From Ruminococcus sp. (GTDB lineage Bacteria; Bacillota; Clostridia; Oscillospirales; Ruminococcaceae): a stretch of DNA of 38,349 bases. Numbering within the stretch: position 1 is the first letter of the stretch; every line of letters begins with the position of its first letter. Both the position numbers and the translations under genes were made by a program. The notes below the pieces were generated by a model. It ran no database searches. It was not told where the DNA came from and worked only from the letters and a program-made list of their open reading frames with translations. Positions 1 to 8,538 of the stretch are shown piece by piece. The stretch covers positions 1-38,349 of the forward strand of contig SVNR01000028.1 of assembly GCA_015066815.1 (NCBI GenBank), in the 5' to 3' direction.

Positions 1-744
1 AATAGTCCGGATGAACCCTGTCTCAGTGAGCTCTATCCTATTTTCTCAAATCCGTGTACAGTTGACTCAATGACCGCCTATGATCCTCACTGCAGCTATT
101 CATTCGATATAAGAACAGAAGCCGGCTACTATGTTTTTCAAGGATTTGAAGTTACATCCAGGGAAGAAAAACGCATTAAGGTAACCTGTAAACTGAGTTA
201 TAAAGCAAATCCTGAACCCGTTCTTCCCGACGGTGCAACAAGAGTTATTATATATGACAAGGATACAGGCGAGTTAATTCCTGACGAAGTATTAAATTAT
301 CATCACTTCAAATTTGGTACAAATATAGGTATTAAAAATCCCAATACGCCCGGGGATTGGATGTATACATGTCCGTTTTACACTGTCAATTCTAATAATT
401 TTGTTTTAAAAAATGATCAGTTAGCACATCTTTACAAAACAGCTGATCTTTTTGAATTCACCACCGGAGACAAGCCGGAGGTTATATATTACAGCAACGA
501 TTCAATGGATCTTATATTCAGAATAAAGATTAAGGTTTCAGGTAATATAAACGGCGACGACACTTTCAGTGTTGCAGATGCAGTTACATTACAGAAAAGG
601 CTGCTTGGATTCAAGGACGATGAGCTTTACAACTGGACAGAAGCCGATTATGATCTCGATAACAGACTGACTGTATCTGACTTTATTCTGATGAAAAATG
701 CTTTATTGGAGAAAAAAGATACCGCTGATAATTATGCACTGTGA
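1..744 (+). CDS. Dockerin-containing secreted protein, C-terminal fragment
   Basis: The reading frame is open from base 1, so the 5' end, with any signal peptide or catalytic domain, lies outside the window; the ATG at 70 is probably internal. The C-terminal 60 or so residues form a type I dockerin with two calcium-loop repeats: one begins NINGDDTFSVAD, the other DYDLDNRLTVSD, each followed by a helix (VTLQKRLLG and ILMKNALLE). Dockerins bind cohesins and dock enzymes or adhesins into a cellulosome outside the cell. The roughly 185 residues before it look beta-rich (many Tyr, Val and Ile), but I recognise no family. A strong terminator follows the stop codon. The dockerin call is solid; the role of the rest is unknown. 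Confidence 0.82.
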   Translation, partial: NSPDEPCLSELYPIFSNPCTVDSMTAYDPHCSYSFDIRTEAGYYVFQGFEVTSREEKRIKVTCKLSYKANPEPVLPDGATRVIIYDKDTGELIPDEVLNYHHFKFGTNIGIKNPNTPGDWMYTCPFYTVNSNNFVLKNDQLAHLYKTADLFEFTTGDKPEVIYYSNDSMDLIFRIKIKVSGNINGDDTFSVADAVTLQKRLLGFKDDELYNWTEADYDLDNRLTVSDFILMKNALLEKKDTADNYAL

Positions 745-759
745 GAAAGCTAAAAACAC

Positions 760-801
760 AAAGATCATCTCCGTTTAAATACAAAGCGGAGATGATCTTT
801 T
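760..801. terminator. Bidirectional intrinsic terminator
   Basis: A perfect 14-bp stem (760-773 with 787-800, AAAGATCATCTCCG and its complement) has A/T-rich flanks on both sides. It sits between two convergent genes and can serve both. Confidence 0.85.
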
Positions 802-802
802 A

Positions 803-2254
803 TCATATCTTTAATTTATAAACCCTTTCACCACCCGGGTCTTCTGCCGTAATAATACCGTTTGAAAGCATTTCGGACAGTATAGCTCTGATATGAGAAA
901 CACTTATTCCCATAAGAGAGGAAAGCTCAGAATCCTGTGCATAGATATTTTCCGTAAGGTATGAAATAATAGTTTCTCTGTACAGTGCAGTTTTTGATTT
1001 TTCTGAAAAATCAGCCGTATCCTGCTCTGCTTCTCTTTCTGTGCATTTTTTCATTTTTAGGATCAGAGTGATTCGTTCAGGTTCAAAGCTCTCGTTTATT
1101 TCCGGAGCAGACCAGCCTTGTTTCTTCCACTCATTAAATATATTAGGAATACCGCTTCCTGTACGCTCGCTTATATCCGCCATATTGAACATTCTTATCA
1201 GCGCAGAATTTCTCGGGTCAGATATACCTCCGTTCTTGGCTGCTTCAACATCAATACGGAATCCGCCGGGATTCGAAAAGCAAAACGAATCCCCGCTATT
1301 GATAACAACAATACCCTGTCGTCCATAATAATCAGCGTTCACAAGACAGTTTGCAAGAGCCTCACATAACGCCTTGTGAACTGCGACACAAGGTTTTACT
1401 TCAGACCCGGACCGGATATTCATACTCTGATAAATCCTGTCATAAACACGCAGGTAAAAATCATAAATGTTTCCGCTCCAGTCACCTGAAGAAGAAGCTA
1501 TTCTGAAGGTTCTGATCCCGTCACTACAAGACTGCTCCTGATAATCAAGAAAATAATACGGGTATTCTTTTATTATTTCGTACTCATAGCCGAACATCAG
1601 CAGACCGGCTGCCGTAGGATGCATTTTTCCGTCCCGGCCTTTTCCGACAGCTCCGAGCTTATACAGAAAATCAGCGTCGTCAAGCTCCTCCCACAAATGT
1701 CCCGGACGGGATTTTTTCATCATAGTCCGATAACGCTGAATACTGCTGTAGTCAAAAACGTCAAAGCCCATTTCCTCAAGAACAAGCATATCCTGTGTCT
1801 TTACGGAAATATCACGGGTCATGGCTATGACCTCCGCTCTTGTACACCTGTAATCACCCTCGCCGTTTCTGCGGTATGTTCCCGTCATGGGGTTCCCGTC
1901 TATATAAACAGGTCTGTCACTTCTTCCCGCACGAGGAACCTCGATAGAAATAAAACGTTTACCGCCCGACTCGTGAATTGAGATGTTTCTGTCTGAAAGA
2001 ATATTTACACTTACCTTTCCGGGATCGTTCAGAATACTCCTGAACTCCTCGACCATATCCTCCGGATCAGGAAGGTTTACCGGATGAAGGGATTTGTCAT
2101 CATATTCTGCAACTCCGAGCAGTATCACTCCGCCAAATGAATTTGCAAATGCCGAATACGTCTCCCACACACTGTCAGGAAGTCCTCCGAGTGCCTTTTT
2201 AGCTTCGATACGATTGTTCTCACGGTATTTTTCAATATTGTCAAAATCAATCAT
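803..2254 (-). CDS. AlbA_2/Schlafen-type ATP-binding transcriptional regulator
   Basis: This 483-residue cytoplasmic protein has the layout of the divergent AAA_4/AlbA_2 regulator family. Residues about 14-135 form the AlbA_2 (Schlafen-like) domain, with RIEAKKALGG and the signature AFANSFGGVILLGV. Residues about 260-370 resemble a GHKL-type ATPase domain (EALANCLVNADY, NPGG, ERTGSGIPNIF). The last 70 residues look like a winged helix (LSSLMGISVSHIRAILSEML). Family members are usually annotated as transcriptional regulators; targets are rarely known. The gene is monocistronic, with its own promoter and a shared terminator. The ATG at 2254 follows GGAG/AAGGA sequences. I see no nearby partner that hints at its regulon. 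Confidence 0.8.
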   Translation of the reverse strand: MIDFDNIEKYRENNRIEAKKALGGLPDSVWETYSAFANSFGGVILLGVAEYDDKSLHPVNLPDPEDMVEEFRSILNDPGKVSVNILSDRNISIHESGGKRFISIEVPRAGRSDRPVYIDGNPMTGTYRRNGEGDYRCTRAEVIAMTRDISVKTQDMLVLEEMGFDVFDYSSIQRYRTMMKKSRPGHLWEELDDADFLYKLGAVGKGRDGKMHPTAAGLLMFGYEYEIIKEYPYYFLDYQEQSCSDGIRTFRIASSSGDWSGNIYDFYLRVYDRIYQSMNIRSGSEVKPCVAVHKALCEALANCLVNADYYGRQGIVVINSGDSFCFSNPGGFRIDVEAAKNGGISDPRNSALIRMFNMADISERTGSGIPNIFNEWKKQGWSAPEINESFEPERITLILKMKKCTEREAEQDTADFSEKSKTALYRETIISYLTENIYAQDSELSSLMGISVSHIRAILSEMLSNGIITAEDPGGERVYKLKI

Positions 2255-2283
2255 TATTCCTTCTCCGTTCTGAAAACACTATA

Positions 2284-2306
2284 GTTTACTATCAGCCGAT
2301 ATACAC
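2284..2306. repeat. Intergenic 23-nt repeat, copy 1
   Basis: The sequence starting gtttactatcagcc matches 24507-24529 at 21 of 23 positions. Just upstream, 2277-2283 extends it to CACTATAGTTTACTAT, which resembles 31985-32000. It lies in the leader of the AlbA_2 gene. Function is unknown. Confidence 0.5.
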
Positions 2307-2338
2307 TAAGCTTTTGTCGTCAGACAATTATTTTTTTC

Positions 2339-2367
2339 ATTATACCACAAAAGCGGAAAATCCACAA
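2339..2367 (-). promoter_or_regulatory. SigA-type promoter of the AlbA_2 regulator gene
   Basis: On the minus strand TTGTGG (2362-2367) and TATAAT (2339-2344) are separated by 17 bp. Transcription would start near 2332, giving a leader of about 80 nt that contains the 23-nt motif also found at 24507-24529. Confidence 0.6.
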
Positions 2368-2385
2368 TACCAAAGCAAAAAACAA

Positions 2386-2422
2386 CCCCTGTATCCGAAG
2401 CTTAATTCTTCAGATACAGGGG
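2386..2422 (-). terminator. Intrinsic terminator of the Na+/Pi cotransporter gene
   Basis: Perfect 10-bp stem CCCCTGTATC (2386-2395) with GATACAGGGG (2413-2422), followed on the minus strand by a T-rich tail (TTGTTTTTTG). It lies just after the cotransporter stop codon. Confidence 0.85.
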
Positions 2423-2450
2423 AAAATATCCGGCTTTATAACGCCTGCTT

Positions 2451-4205
2451 TTATTCATAAATAGCGTATTTTTCTGCATAGCGTTCAAGATTGCTTTCGA
2501 ACTCTTTATTGTGAATAGTCCTGAGCGTCTGCAGATAATTGTGCATATCAAGTCCGTCGTGCGATACCTCAATGAGACATACCGCAACGTTAGAGCAGTG
2601 ATCTGAAACTCGTTCAAGGTTTGTAAGAAGGTCAGAAAGAACAAAACCAAGCTCTATAGTACATTCGTTCTTTCTGAGACGTGAAATATGCTGTTTCTTC
2701 AGAAGAACCTTAAGGTTGTCCACGACCTGTTCGAGAGGTTCAACAAGGAAGGCCTTGTCCATATCGTTGTTAAGGAAAGCGTCGAGCGCCAGATCAAGAA
2801 TCTCGTTTACAGCATCTATCATAACGCCAAGCTCTGACATAGCCTGCTTTGAGAACGAAAGTCCTTTTTCTTTGATTTCCTCAGCTGATTCGAGAATGTT
2901 TACAGCGTGGTCGCTTATACGTTCAAAATCACCGATGATATGCAGAAGCTCTGTAATCTCGTGGCTGTCCTCGTCTGAAAGGGATTTTGAGCTGAGCTTT
3001 ACAAGATAGGTTCCGAGTGCGTCCTCGTACTTATCAGCTTCATCCTCACCCTTACGGATCTTTTCGCCCATCTTTTCATCACATACAAACAGATTTTCCA
3101 GTGAATCATGAAGGATTCCTACTGAAAGCTTAGCCATTTCGCATGTTACGTTACGACTGCGCTCTATAGCTACAGCCGGAGTTGAAAGAAGTCTTTCGTC
3201 AAGAAGCTCTGTCTTTTCAATCTCAGAGTCATCCTTCTTGATAATAACATATGAAAGCTTTTCAAGCTGTTTGCTGAATGGCATAAGAAGAGCAAGAGCG
3301 AGAAGCTTGAAAACAGTATGAACAACAGCTATACCAAGCGGTGAAGCTGCACTGCTTACAAAAGCAAAGCCGATAATTGTTTCAAGAACATAGTAAACAG
3401 TAAGCCATACAACAGCACTGATAAGGTTAAAGCTCAGATGGATAACTGCGGCTCTTTTTGCGTTTTTACTTGCACCGATAGAAGATATCATCGCACTTAC
3501 ACAGGTACCTATGTTCTGTCCCATAACTATCGGAATAGCAGTTGCGTAAGTAACTGTTCCTGTAAGCGTAAGTGCCTGAAGAATACCGACAGAAGCAGAT
3601 GATGACTGTACAATAGCAGTAAATATCGTACCTACAAGCAAACCGATAACAGGGTTTGAGAAAAGAACAAGGACATTCTTGAACTTTTCGGACTCAGCAA
3701 GAGGATCAACAGCAGCTGACATCGTCTCCATACCGAACATAAGGATCGAAAAACCGATCAGTATAAGAGCAGTGTCCTTATGCTTGTTCTTTTTTATAAA
3801 CATGATAAGTATTATGCCTATAAAAGCAAGAAGCGGAGTGAAGCTGCTCGGCTTTGCAAGCTGAATAAAGAAATTATCACCCTCAATACCCGTAAGACTG
3901 AGAAGCCATGATGTAACAGAGGTACCGAGGTTTGCACCGAAAATAACACCTGTTGCCTGTCTTAGCGTCATGATACCGGAGTTTACAAATCCGACAACCA
4001 TAACAGTCGTAGCCGATGATGACTGGATTATAGCAGTAATGACAAGACCCAGCAAAAAGCCTTTGAATGTGTTTGAAGTGAGCTGTGCGAGAATTGACTT
4101 GAGTTTAGTTCCTGCTTTTCTTTCCAGAGCGTCTCCCATCATGTTCATTCCGTAAAGGAAGAACGCAAGGCCTCCGAGCAGAGTGAAAACGTTAAAAATA
4201 CTCAT
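2451..4205 (-). CDS. Na+/phosphate cotransporter with PhoU-like C-terminal domain
   Basis: An integral membrane protein predicted to import phosphate with sodium (NptA/YjbB family). Two inverted membrane repeats each carry the family signature QSSSA, near residues 61 (QSSSATTV) and 200 (QSSSASVGI). The last roughly 240 residues are a PhoU-like helical domain, as in the YjbB subfamily. I chose the ATG at 4205 (584 residues) over 4271: it follows an AGGAG (4216-4220) with 10-nt spacing, and the hydrophobic core starts directly after it (SIFNVFTLLGGLAFFLYGM). The gene is alone between its promoter and terminator. PhoP-box-like repeats upstream suggest induction by phosphate starvation (inference). 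Confidence 0.9.
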   Translation of the reverse strand: MSIFNVFTLLGGLAFFLYGMNMMGDALERKAGTKLKSILAQLTSNTFKGFLLGLVITAIIQSSSATTVMVVGFVNSGIMTLRQATGVIFGANLGTSVTSWLLSLTGIEGDNFFIQLAKPSSFTPLLAFIGIILIMFIKKNKHKDTALILIGFSILMFGMETMSAAVDPLAESEKFKNVLVLFSNPVIGLLVGTIFTAIVQSSSASVGILQALTLTGTVTYATAIPIVMGQNIGTCVSAMISSIGASKNAKRAAVIHLSFNLISAVVWLTVYYVLETIIGFAFVSSAASPLGIAVVHTVFKLLALALLMPFSKQLEKLSYVIIKKDDSEIEKTELLDERLLSTPAVAIERSRNVTCEMAKLSVGILHDSLENLFVCDEKMGEKIRKGEDEADKYEDALGTYLVKLSSKSLSDEDSHEITELLHIIGDFERISDHAVNILESAEEIKEKGLSFSKQAMSELGVMIDAVNEILDLALDAFLNNDMDKAFLVEPLEQVVDNLKVLLKKQHISRLRKNECTIELGFVLSDLLTNLERVSDHCSNVAVCLIEVSHDGLDMHNYLQTLRTIHNKEFESNLERYAEKYAIYE

Positions 4206-4474
4206 AAAAAAATAACTCCTATTCGTACTCTCTCTTTGAAAATAAATTTTCCTTAGCGAACGTAAAAACATGTTTTATGTTCACAATAATTTTTTACCCA
4301 AAAATCCAAAAGATATTATACAGTCACATTGTAAAATCAACGTTCGTCTTTTGTAAAATTTGCGTAAAATTAAGCGAAAGTATTCCGAAAAAACTGTATT
4401 TCCGGAAATCAACCTTTCACTTGTCAAACAAAGACTCTGACACACAAATCTCTTTTTTCTTTCTGTAAAAATAT
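4206..4474. other. Intergenic region after the cobalamin operon
   Basis: Apart from the promoter at 4315-4368 I see no gene here. I find no convincing intrinsic terminator behind cbiC: the palindrome ATTTCCGGAAAT near 4397-4408 can form only a 4-bp stem. Operon transcripts may therefore read through into the cotransporter gene or end by another mechanism. Confidence 0.5.
4315..4368 (-). promoter_or_regulatory. Promoter with PhoP-box-like direct repeats for the Na+/Pi gene
   Basis: Read on the minus strand, TTTACG (4363-4368), TTTACA (4352-4357) and TTTACA (4330-4335) are phased at 11 and 22 bp; the missing middle unit at 4341-4346 is CGAACG. A TATAAT (4315-4320) follows 9 nt after the last unit, and there is no good -35 box. 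Firmicute PhoP boxes are TTAACA-like hexamers repeated every 11 bp just upstream of the -10, so the geometry fits. The start would lie near 4308, giving a leader of about 100 nt. Confidence 0.55.
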
Positions 4475-5104
4475 TTATCGTCCAGCTGCCATATAGAGCA
4501 GGGCGTTGCATATTGCTGCAGCTATATTGCTTCCTCCTTTTCTGCCTCTTGAGACAATATACGGCACACCCGAAGTCATTATCATTTCCTTTGACTGCAC
4601 TACGTTTACAAAGCCGACAGGAACGCCTATGATAAGCTCCGGAACAAAAACTCCGCTTTCTATAAGTTCATACAGACGTATAAGTGCTGTAGGGGCATTT
4701 CCTACTGCATAAATCACAGGTCTGCCGAGAGCTGCCGCCTTATCAGCAGAAGCCTGCGCTCTTGTCGTACCGTTTCTTGATGCATTCTCCGCTACATCAT
4801 TATCTGCCATAAAGCACATTGCCTCACAGCCAAGCTTATGAAGCGCAGCTTTATTTATTCCGGACAAAGCCATGTTTGTATCGGTAACGAAAACCGCTCC
4901 TTTTTTTATTACATCAAGAGCGGTCTTTACTGCATTTTCTGAAAAGCAAAGATTATCATAATAATCAAAGTCAGCTGACGTATGGATTGCACGCATAACT
5001 ACCGGCTTTATCTCCTCAGGAATCTTTCTGTCACCGAGCTCAGCCTCGATCATCTCAAAGCTTCGCTTTTCAATTTCGTCCGGACGCACATATTCAGGTT
5101 TCAA
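4475..5104 (-). CDS. cbiC: Cobalt-precorrin-8 methylmutase CbiC
   Basis: CbiC moves the C11 methyl group to C12, turning cobalt-precorrin-8 into cobyrinic acid in the corrin pathway. The 209-residue length is normal for the family. The motif AIHTSADFDY (catalytic His41), DTNMALSG, SRNGTTRAQA and the C-terminal SRGRKGGSNIAAAICNALL are all CbiC/CobH signatures. It is the last gene of the cobalamin operon and overlaps the adenosyltransferase gene by four bases. Its position is unusual, far from the other early corrin-ring genes at the head of the operon. Confidence 0.95.
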   Translation of the reverse strand: MKPEYVRPDEIEKRSFEMIEAELGDRKIPEEIKPVVMRAIHTSADFDYYDNLCFSENAVKTALDVIKKGAVFVTDTNMALSGINKAALHKLGCEAMCFMADNDVAENASRNGTTRAQASADKAAALGRPVIYAVGNAPTALIRLYELIESGVFVPELIIGVPVGFVNVVQSKEMIMTSGVPYIVSRGRKGGSNIAAAICNALLYMAAGR

Positions 5105-5610
5105 TATTCTATCCCCTTTCTCGCAGTTATTCCTTTTTCGTAAGGATGCTTCACACAGCAGATATCACTTACATAATCCGCTGCTTCTATAAAAGCTTCA
5201 TCAGGATTTCGTCCTGTAAGCACGACCTCAGCATTTTCCACACCCTTAAGTATCAGCTCCCGTGCAGCTTCACGATCAATAAGACCACAGCCGTATGCGG
5301 CATTGAACTCATCGAGTATTATTAGTCCGTAACCGGAGCCAAAAGCTTTTTTCAGAAGCCCGTTATGGCAGACCGTGATCTCTGCCTTGTCAGTGTCGCT
5401 CATATTTTTGAAAAAACCGTAAGCCCTGTCACAACGCATGACATATATATCCGGAATCCGCTTCAGCGCAGCAAGCTCAGCGGTTTCTCCGCCCTTCATA
5501 AACTGAACAAAACAAACCTTGATTCCGGCACCGGCTGCTCTTAGCGCAAGCCCCAGCGCCGCAGTCGTCTTACCCTTGCCGTCACCGCAGTATATATGAA
5601 GAAGTCCCAT
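5101..5610 (-). CDS. cobO: Corrinoid adenosyltransferase (CobA/CobO/BtuR type)
   Basis: This enzyme transfers the 5'-deoxyadenosyl group of ATP to Co(I) corrinoids, giving the adenosylated cofactor form. The P-loop GDGKGKTTAALGLALRA, FVQFMKGG and the Walker-B-like LIILDEFNAAY followed by VVLTGRNP are diagnostic. The ATG at 5610 (169 residues) is preferred: GGAGG sits 8 nt upstream of it and therefore lies inside any version started at 5631. That upstream ATG does overlap the ATPase stop in an ATGA but has no clear ribosome-binding site of its own. The gene lies between the importer ATPase and cbiC, fitting adenosylation of both new and imported corrinoids. Confidence 0.93.
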   Translation of the reverse strand: MGLLHIYCGDGKGKTTAALGLALRAAGAGIKVCFVQFMKGGETAELAALKRIPDIYVMRCDRAYGFFKNMSDTDKAEITVCHNGLLKKAFGSGYGLIILDEFNAAYGCGLIDREAARELILKGVENAEVVLTGRNPDEAFIEAADYVSDICCVKHPYEKGITARKGIEY

Positions 5611-5627
5611 TATACTTACCTCCGTAT

Positions 5628-6386
5628 TCATCTGAAATACTTGTCATACAACTCTTCTGTAACGTCATAAAGCTCCATAATATTTTCTTTTGTAAATATT
5701 TTATCCGGAGTTCCCGAAAGAAAAACCTTTCCGTCCTTTATGCACAGAGCATAGTCAGAAACCTTTTCCGCAAAATCAAGCTCATGCATCGACACTATTA
5801 CTGCTATCTGTTTTTCCAACGCAAGTCTTCTGAGTATCTCAAGGAACATTATCTTATGATGCACGTCAAGATATGAGGTAGGCTCATCAAGGATAAGGAT
5901 ATCCGGCTCCTGACATATCGCACGTGCAAGCATCACACGCTGACGCTGACCATCACTCACAAGATTAAAATCCATATCCGCAAAGTCCTGCATCGATACA
6001 GTTTTTATCGCCTCACTGACAATCTGCTTATCCTTCCGGGTCAGTATGCCGAAGCCTCCTGTATACGGATATCGTCCGGTTTCAACTACCTCCCGGCATG
6101 TCATAAGCTCAGGACGTATCCGTTCAGTAAGAACTACCGACAGCTTTTCTGCCATTTTCTTTACAGAAATTTTATCTGTGTTTTCACCGTGTATGGCTAT
6201 ATTGCCGTCAAGTCTTCTGAGATATCCGGCTATAGTTTTAAGTATTGTTGATTTTCCGGCACCGTTAGGTCCGATAAGAGTCAGGATCTCTCCTCCGTTT
6301 ACGCAAAACTCCACTCCGTTTACAGTTATCTTTCTGCCGTAGCCCACAGAAAGTCCGTCAGCAGAAACAAACGCACCTCGGGTCAT
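5628..6386 (-). CDS. BtuD/FecE-type ABC importer ATPase
   Basis: The cytoplasmic ATPase of a type II (FecCD/BtuCD-like) importer, 252 residues. Walker A is GPNGAGKST (residues 39-47). The signature loop is VSDGQRQR (143-150), slightly off the usual LSGGQ. Walker B with the catalytic Glu is ILILDEPT (163-170), and the H-loop is SMHELD. It overlaps the permease by four bases. The substrate cannot be read from an ATPase. The position inside the cobalamin operon suggests corrinoids; iron-siderophore or another cobalt-containing compound remains possible because the family covers these. Confidence 0.9.
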   Translation of the reverse strand: MTRGAFVSADGLSVGYGRKITVNGVEFCVNGGEILTLIGPNGAGKSTILKTIAGYLRRLDGNIAIHGENTDKISVKKMAEKLSVVLTERIRPELMTCREVVETGRYPYTGGFGILTRKDKQIVSEAIKTVSMQDFADMDFNLVSDGQRQRVMLARAICQEPDILILDEPTSYLDVHHKIMFLEILRRLALEKQIAVIVSMHELDFAEKVSDYALCIKDGKVFLSGTPDKIFTKENIMELYDVTEELYDKYFR

Positions 6387-7387
6387 ATTTCTCCCCGCTT
6401 TCTTTTAAGCATTATAAGTATTACCACCGGTGCTCCGAACACCGCAGTTACCGTACTTATACTAAGCTCCGTCGGTGCAAATACAGTTCTTGCTATCATA
6501 TCACAAAGCATACAGAAAATACTGCCTCCGAGAAAACATGCCGGTATCATCAGAAGCGGCTTTGATGTCCTGAAAAGCACACGTATAATATGCGGAACAG
6601 CGATCCCTACAAACGAAACAGGTCCTGCAAACGCCGTAACCGCCGCCGACAGAAGTCCTGACAGAACTATAAGAAGAACCTTAAGAAGCTTTATATTTAC
6701 CCCCATACTCCCGGCATAGCTTTCTCCGAGCATGTACGCTCCGACCGGCTTCGATATAAGAAAGGCTCCTGCCACCCCCGCAAGTACAAACACAAAGATA
6801 ACCCGTACATTATCCATATTCATGCCTGAAAAAGTTCCCATGGACCAGTCGTGAAGATTTACGATATCAGAGTCATCCGCAAACGTCACAAGAAAATCCG
6901 TAACTGCCGAGCATATATAGCCTGTCATAACTCCGCATACAACCAGCATAGACATCTGCTTAAGCTTACGGGAAACAAGCAGAACAAAGCCGAGCGACAG
7001 CATAGAACCGATAAAAGCAGACAATATCATAACAGCTGAGCTTAATGAGCCAAAAAATCCTGCTGAAAAAATCATCGTCACAGCCACAACAAGCTTTGCT
7101 CCTGATGAAACACCCAGAACAAAAGGTCCGGCTATAGGATTGTGAAAAAACGTCTGCAGAAGATATCCTGAAAGAGACAGCGCACCGCCAAGCAGCATTG
7201 CCGCAAGTGCTCTGGGTATACGTATCTTCCGGAGTATATCGCTTGCAGAGTTTTCTGCTCCGAAAACAGCACCAAACGCCTCCCGGAGAGGTATATCAGC
7301 ACTTCCGACAAAAACGTTTGCAAAAAACAGCATCAGAACTCCGGTCAGAAGCGCAATAAACATAACAACACTTCTTGTTTTGGTCAT
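6383..7387 (-). CDS. BtuC/FecCD-family ABC importer permease
   Basis: A 334-residue polytopic protein with about ten hydrophobic segments. It carries family landmarks RIPRALAAMLLGGALSLSG near residues 50-70, NPIAGPFVLGVSSGA near 90, and the C-terminal GPVSFVGIAVPHIIR, which precedes the helix contacting the ATPase. It should form the membrane channel as a dimer, together with the ATPase dimer and the lipoprotein encoded just upstream. Both neighbours overlap it by four bases. Corrinoid import is the favoured function from context only. Confidence 0.92.
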   Translation of the reverse strand: MTKTRSVVMFIALLTGVLMLFFANVFVGSADIPLREAFGAVFGAENSASDILRKIRIPRALAAMLLGGALSLSGYLLQTFFHNPIAGPFVLGVSSGAKLVVAVTMIFSAGFFGSLSSAVMILSAFIGSMLSLGFVLLVSRKLKQMSMLVVCGVMTGYICSAVTDFLVTFADDSDIVNLHDWSMGTFSGMNMDNVRVIFVFVLAGVAGAFLISKPVGAYMLGESYAGSMGVNIKLLKVLLIVLSGLLSAAVTAFAGPVSFVGIAVPHIIRVLFRTSKPLLMIPACFLGGSIFCMLCDMIARTVFAPTELSISTVTAVFGAPVVILIMLKRKRGEI

Positions 7388-8538
7388 TCTGTTCCACCAT
7401 CCTCAAGCCTGAACAGAAACTGCGGCGGTGCTGATCCGGTATTTTCCGTAAAAACAGAATTAAGATCAGAAACAAACGTACCAAGCTTCATAGTTTCCTG
7501 AAACAGGTTTTCACCGGTACACCACACATCTCCGTTCTTTACTGCTTTGAAGTCGGCAAGAAGTCCGTTTTTGGCTGTAAGCTCTGATATGCTTGTCAGT
7601 TCACCGTCTATCGTGCTGTTATAGATTATGATATCAGCATTTACAGCCTGACTGTAGAACTGCTCCATTTCCATTGTCACAGAAGAAGTTGCCTTATCAT
7701 CACCGGGAGCTTCAAAAACATTTTCGCCGCCTGCAAGCTCTATCATTTTTGTTATATAGTCTCCGCTTTTTCTTGTGACAGCCTGTCCGGAGGAGCTTAT
7801 ATAAAAGAAAGCAACCTTCTTTCCGGTTTCTTTTTCAGATATAGCTTCAAGCTTTCCTGCCTGCTCTTCAAAAAGTCTGTCAGCAAGCTCGTATGCACCG
7901 GTCATTTCACCATAAACCCTTATCCACTCGCTTCTGCCGAGAGGATGGGATTCGTAGCTTGAATAATCCACAAAAACCGGGATACCAAGCTCGTTTAGCT
8001 TTTCCTTCACCTCAGGCGAATGGCTCAGCATGGTTGACTGTATTGAAAGCCCGCAGTTTTTTTCAAGAAGAAGCTCATAATCAGGTTCTCGATACCTTCC
8101 TGCATAGAGGATACTGCCGCTTTCCATAGCCTCTCTTGCATAGTCAATATACCAGTCCTCTGCTCTGGTTCCCGAAAACCTCACTGCTTCACCCTGACCA
8201 AGCTCTGCGAAAAAGCCCATTGCAGAGGTTGCAGTAAGATAAACATTGGCTAAGGGCTGTTTTATTATGGTTATATCTTCAGATAATCCCTTGGGAATAT
8301 CCTTTCCGTCAGGCACTATCAGATAGCTTTCTCCGTTCATTGTGTGTATTGCCGAATATCCGCCTTCATATCGATCAATTGCAAACTGCTCAGCATATGA
8401 AAGAGAAACCCGCTCTGAACATACAAGCCCGTCTATTTCAAAGGGCGCATCAGGTATAGGTGCTGCTTCAGAACAGCCTGAAAGCAGTATTATAAAAACG
8501 GTACCAAGGACCGCCATGATTTTTTTCATAAACTTCAT
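7384..8538 (-). CDS. BtuF/FepB-like substrate-binding lipoprotein
   Basis: A 384-residue extracytoplasmic receptor for the importer. A lipoprotein signal peptide ends in LLSGC, with Cys22 as the predicted lipidated residue. The rest resembles class III (TroA/BtuF-fold) binding proteins: two lobes joined by a long helix (ELADRLFEEQAGKLEAISEK), and a C-terminal lobe with GDYITKMIELAGGENVF and NADIIIYNS, as in iron-siderophore and cobalamin receptors. It overlaps the NEAT-like gene by four bases. The ATG at 8538 follows AAGGA at suitable spacing. The ligand is unproven; cobalamin or cobinamide is inferred from the operon. Confidence 0.88.
   Translation of the reverse strand: MKFMKKIMAVLGTVFIILLSGCSEAAPIPDAPFEIDGLVCSERVSLSYAEQFAIDRYEGGYSAIHTMNGESYLIVPDGKDIPKGLSEDITIIKQPLANVYLTATSAMGFFAELGQGEAVRFSGTRAEDWYIDYAREAMESGSILYAGRYREPDYELLLEKNCGLSIQSTMLSHSPEVKEKLNELGIPVFVDYSSYESHPLGRSEWIRVYGEMTGAYELADRLFEEQAGKLEAISEKETGKKVAFFYISSSGQAVTRKSGDYITKMIELAGGENVFEAPGDDKATSSVTMEMEQFYSQAVNADIIIYNSTIDGELTSISELTAKNGLLADFKAVKNGDVWCTGENLFQETMKLGTFVSDLNSVFTENTGSAPPQFLFRLEDGGTE

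Noticed and set aside
4281-4511. Small minus-strand open frame between cbiC and the cotransporter
   Set aside because: It overlaps the end of cbiC and the cotransporter promoter and encodes no recognisable protein.
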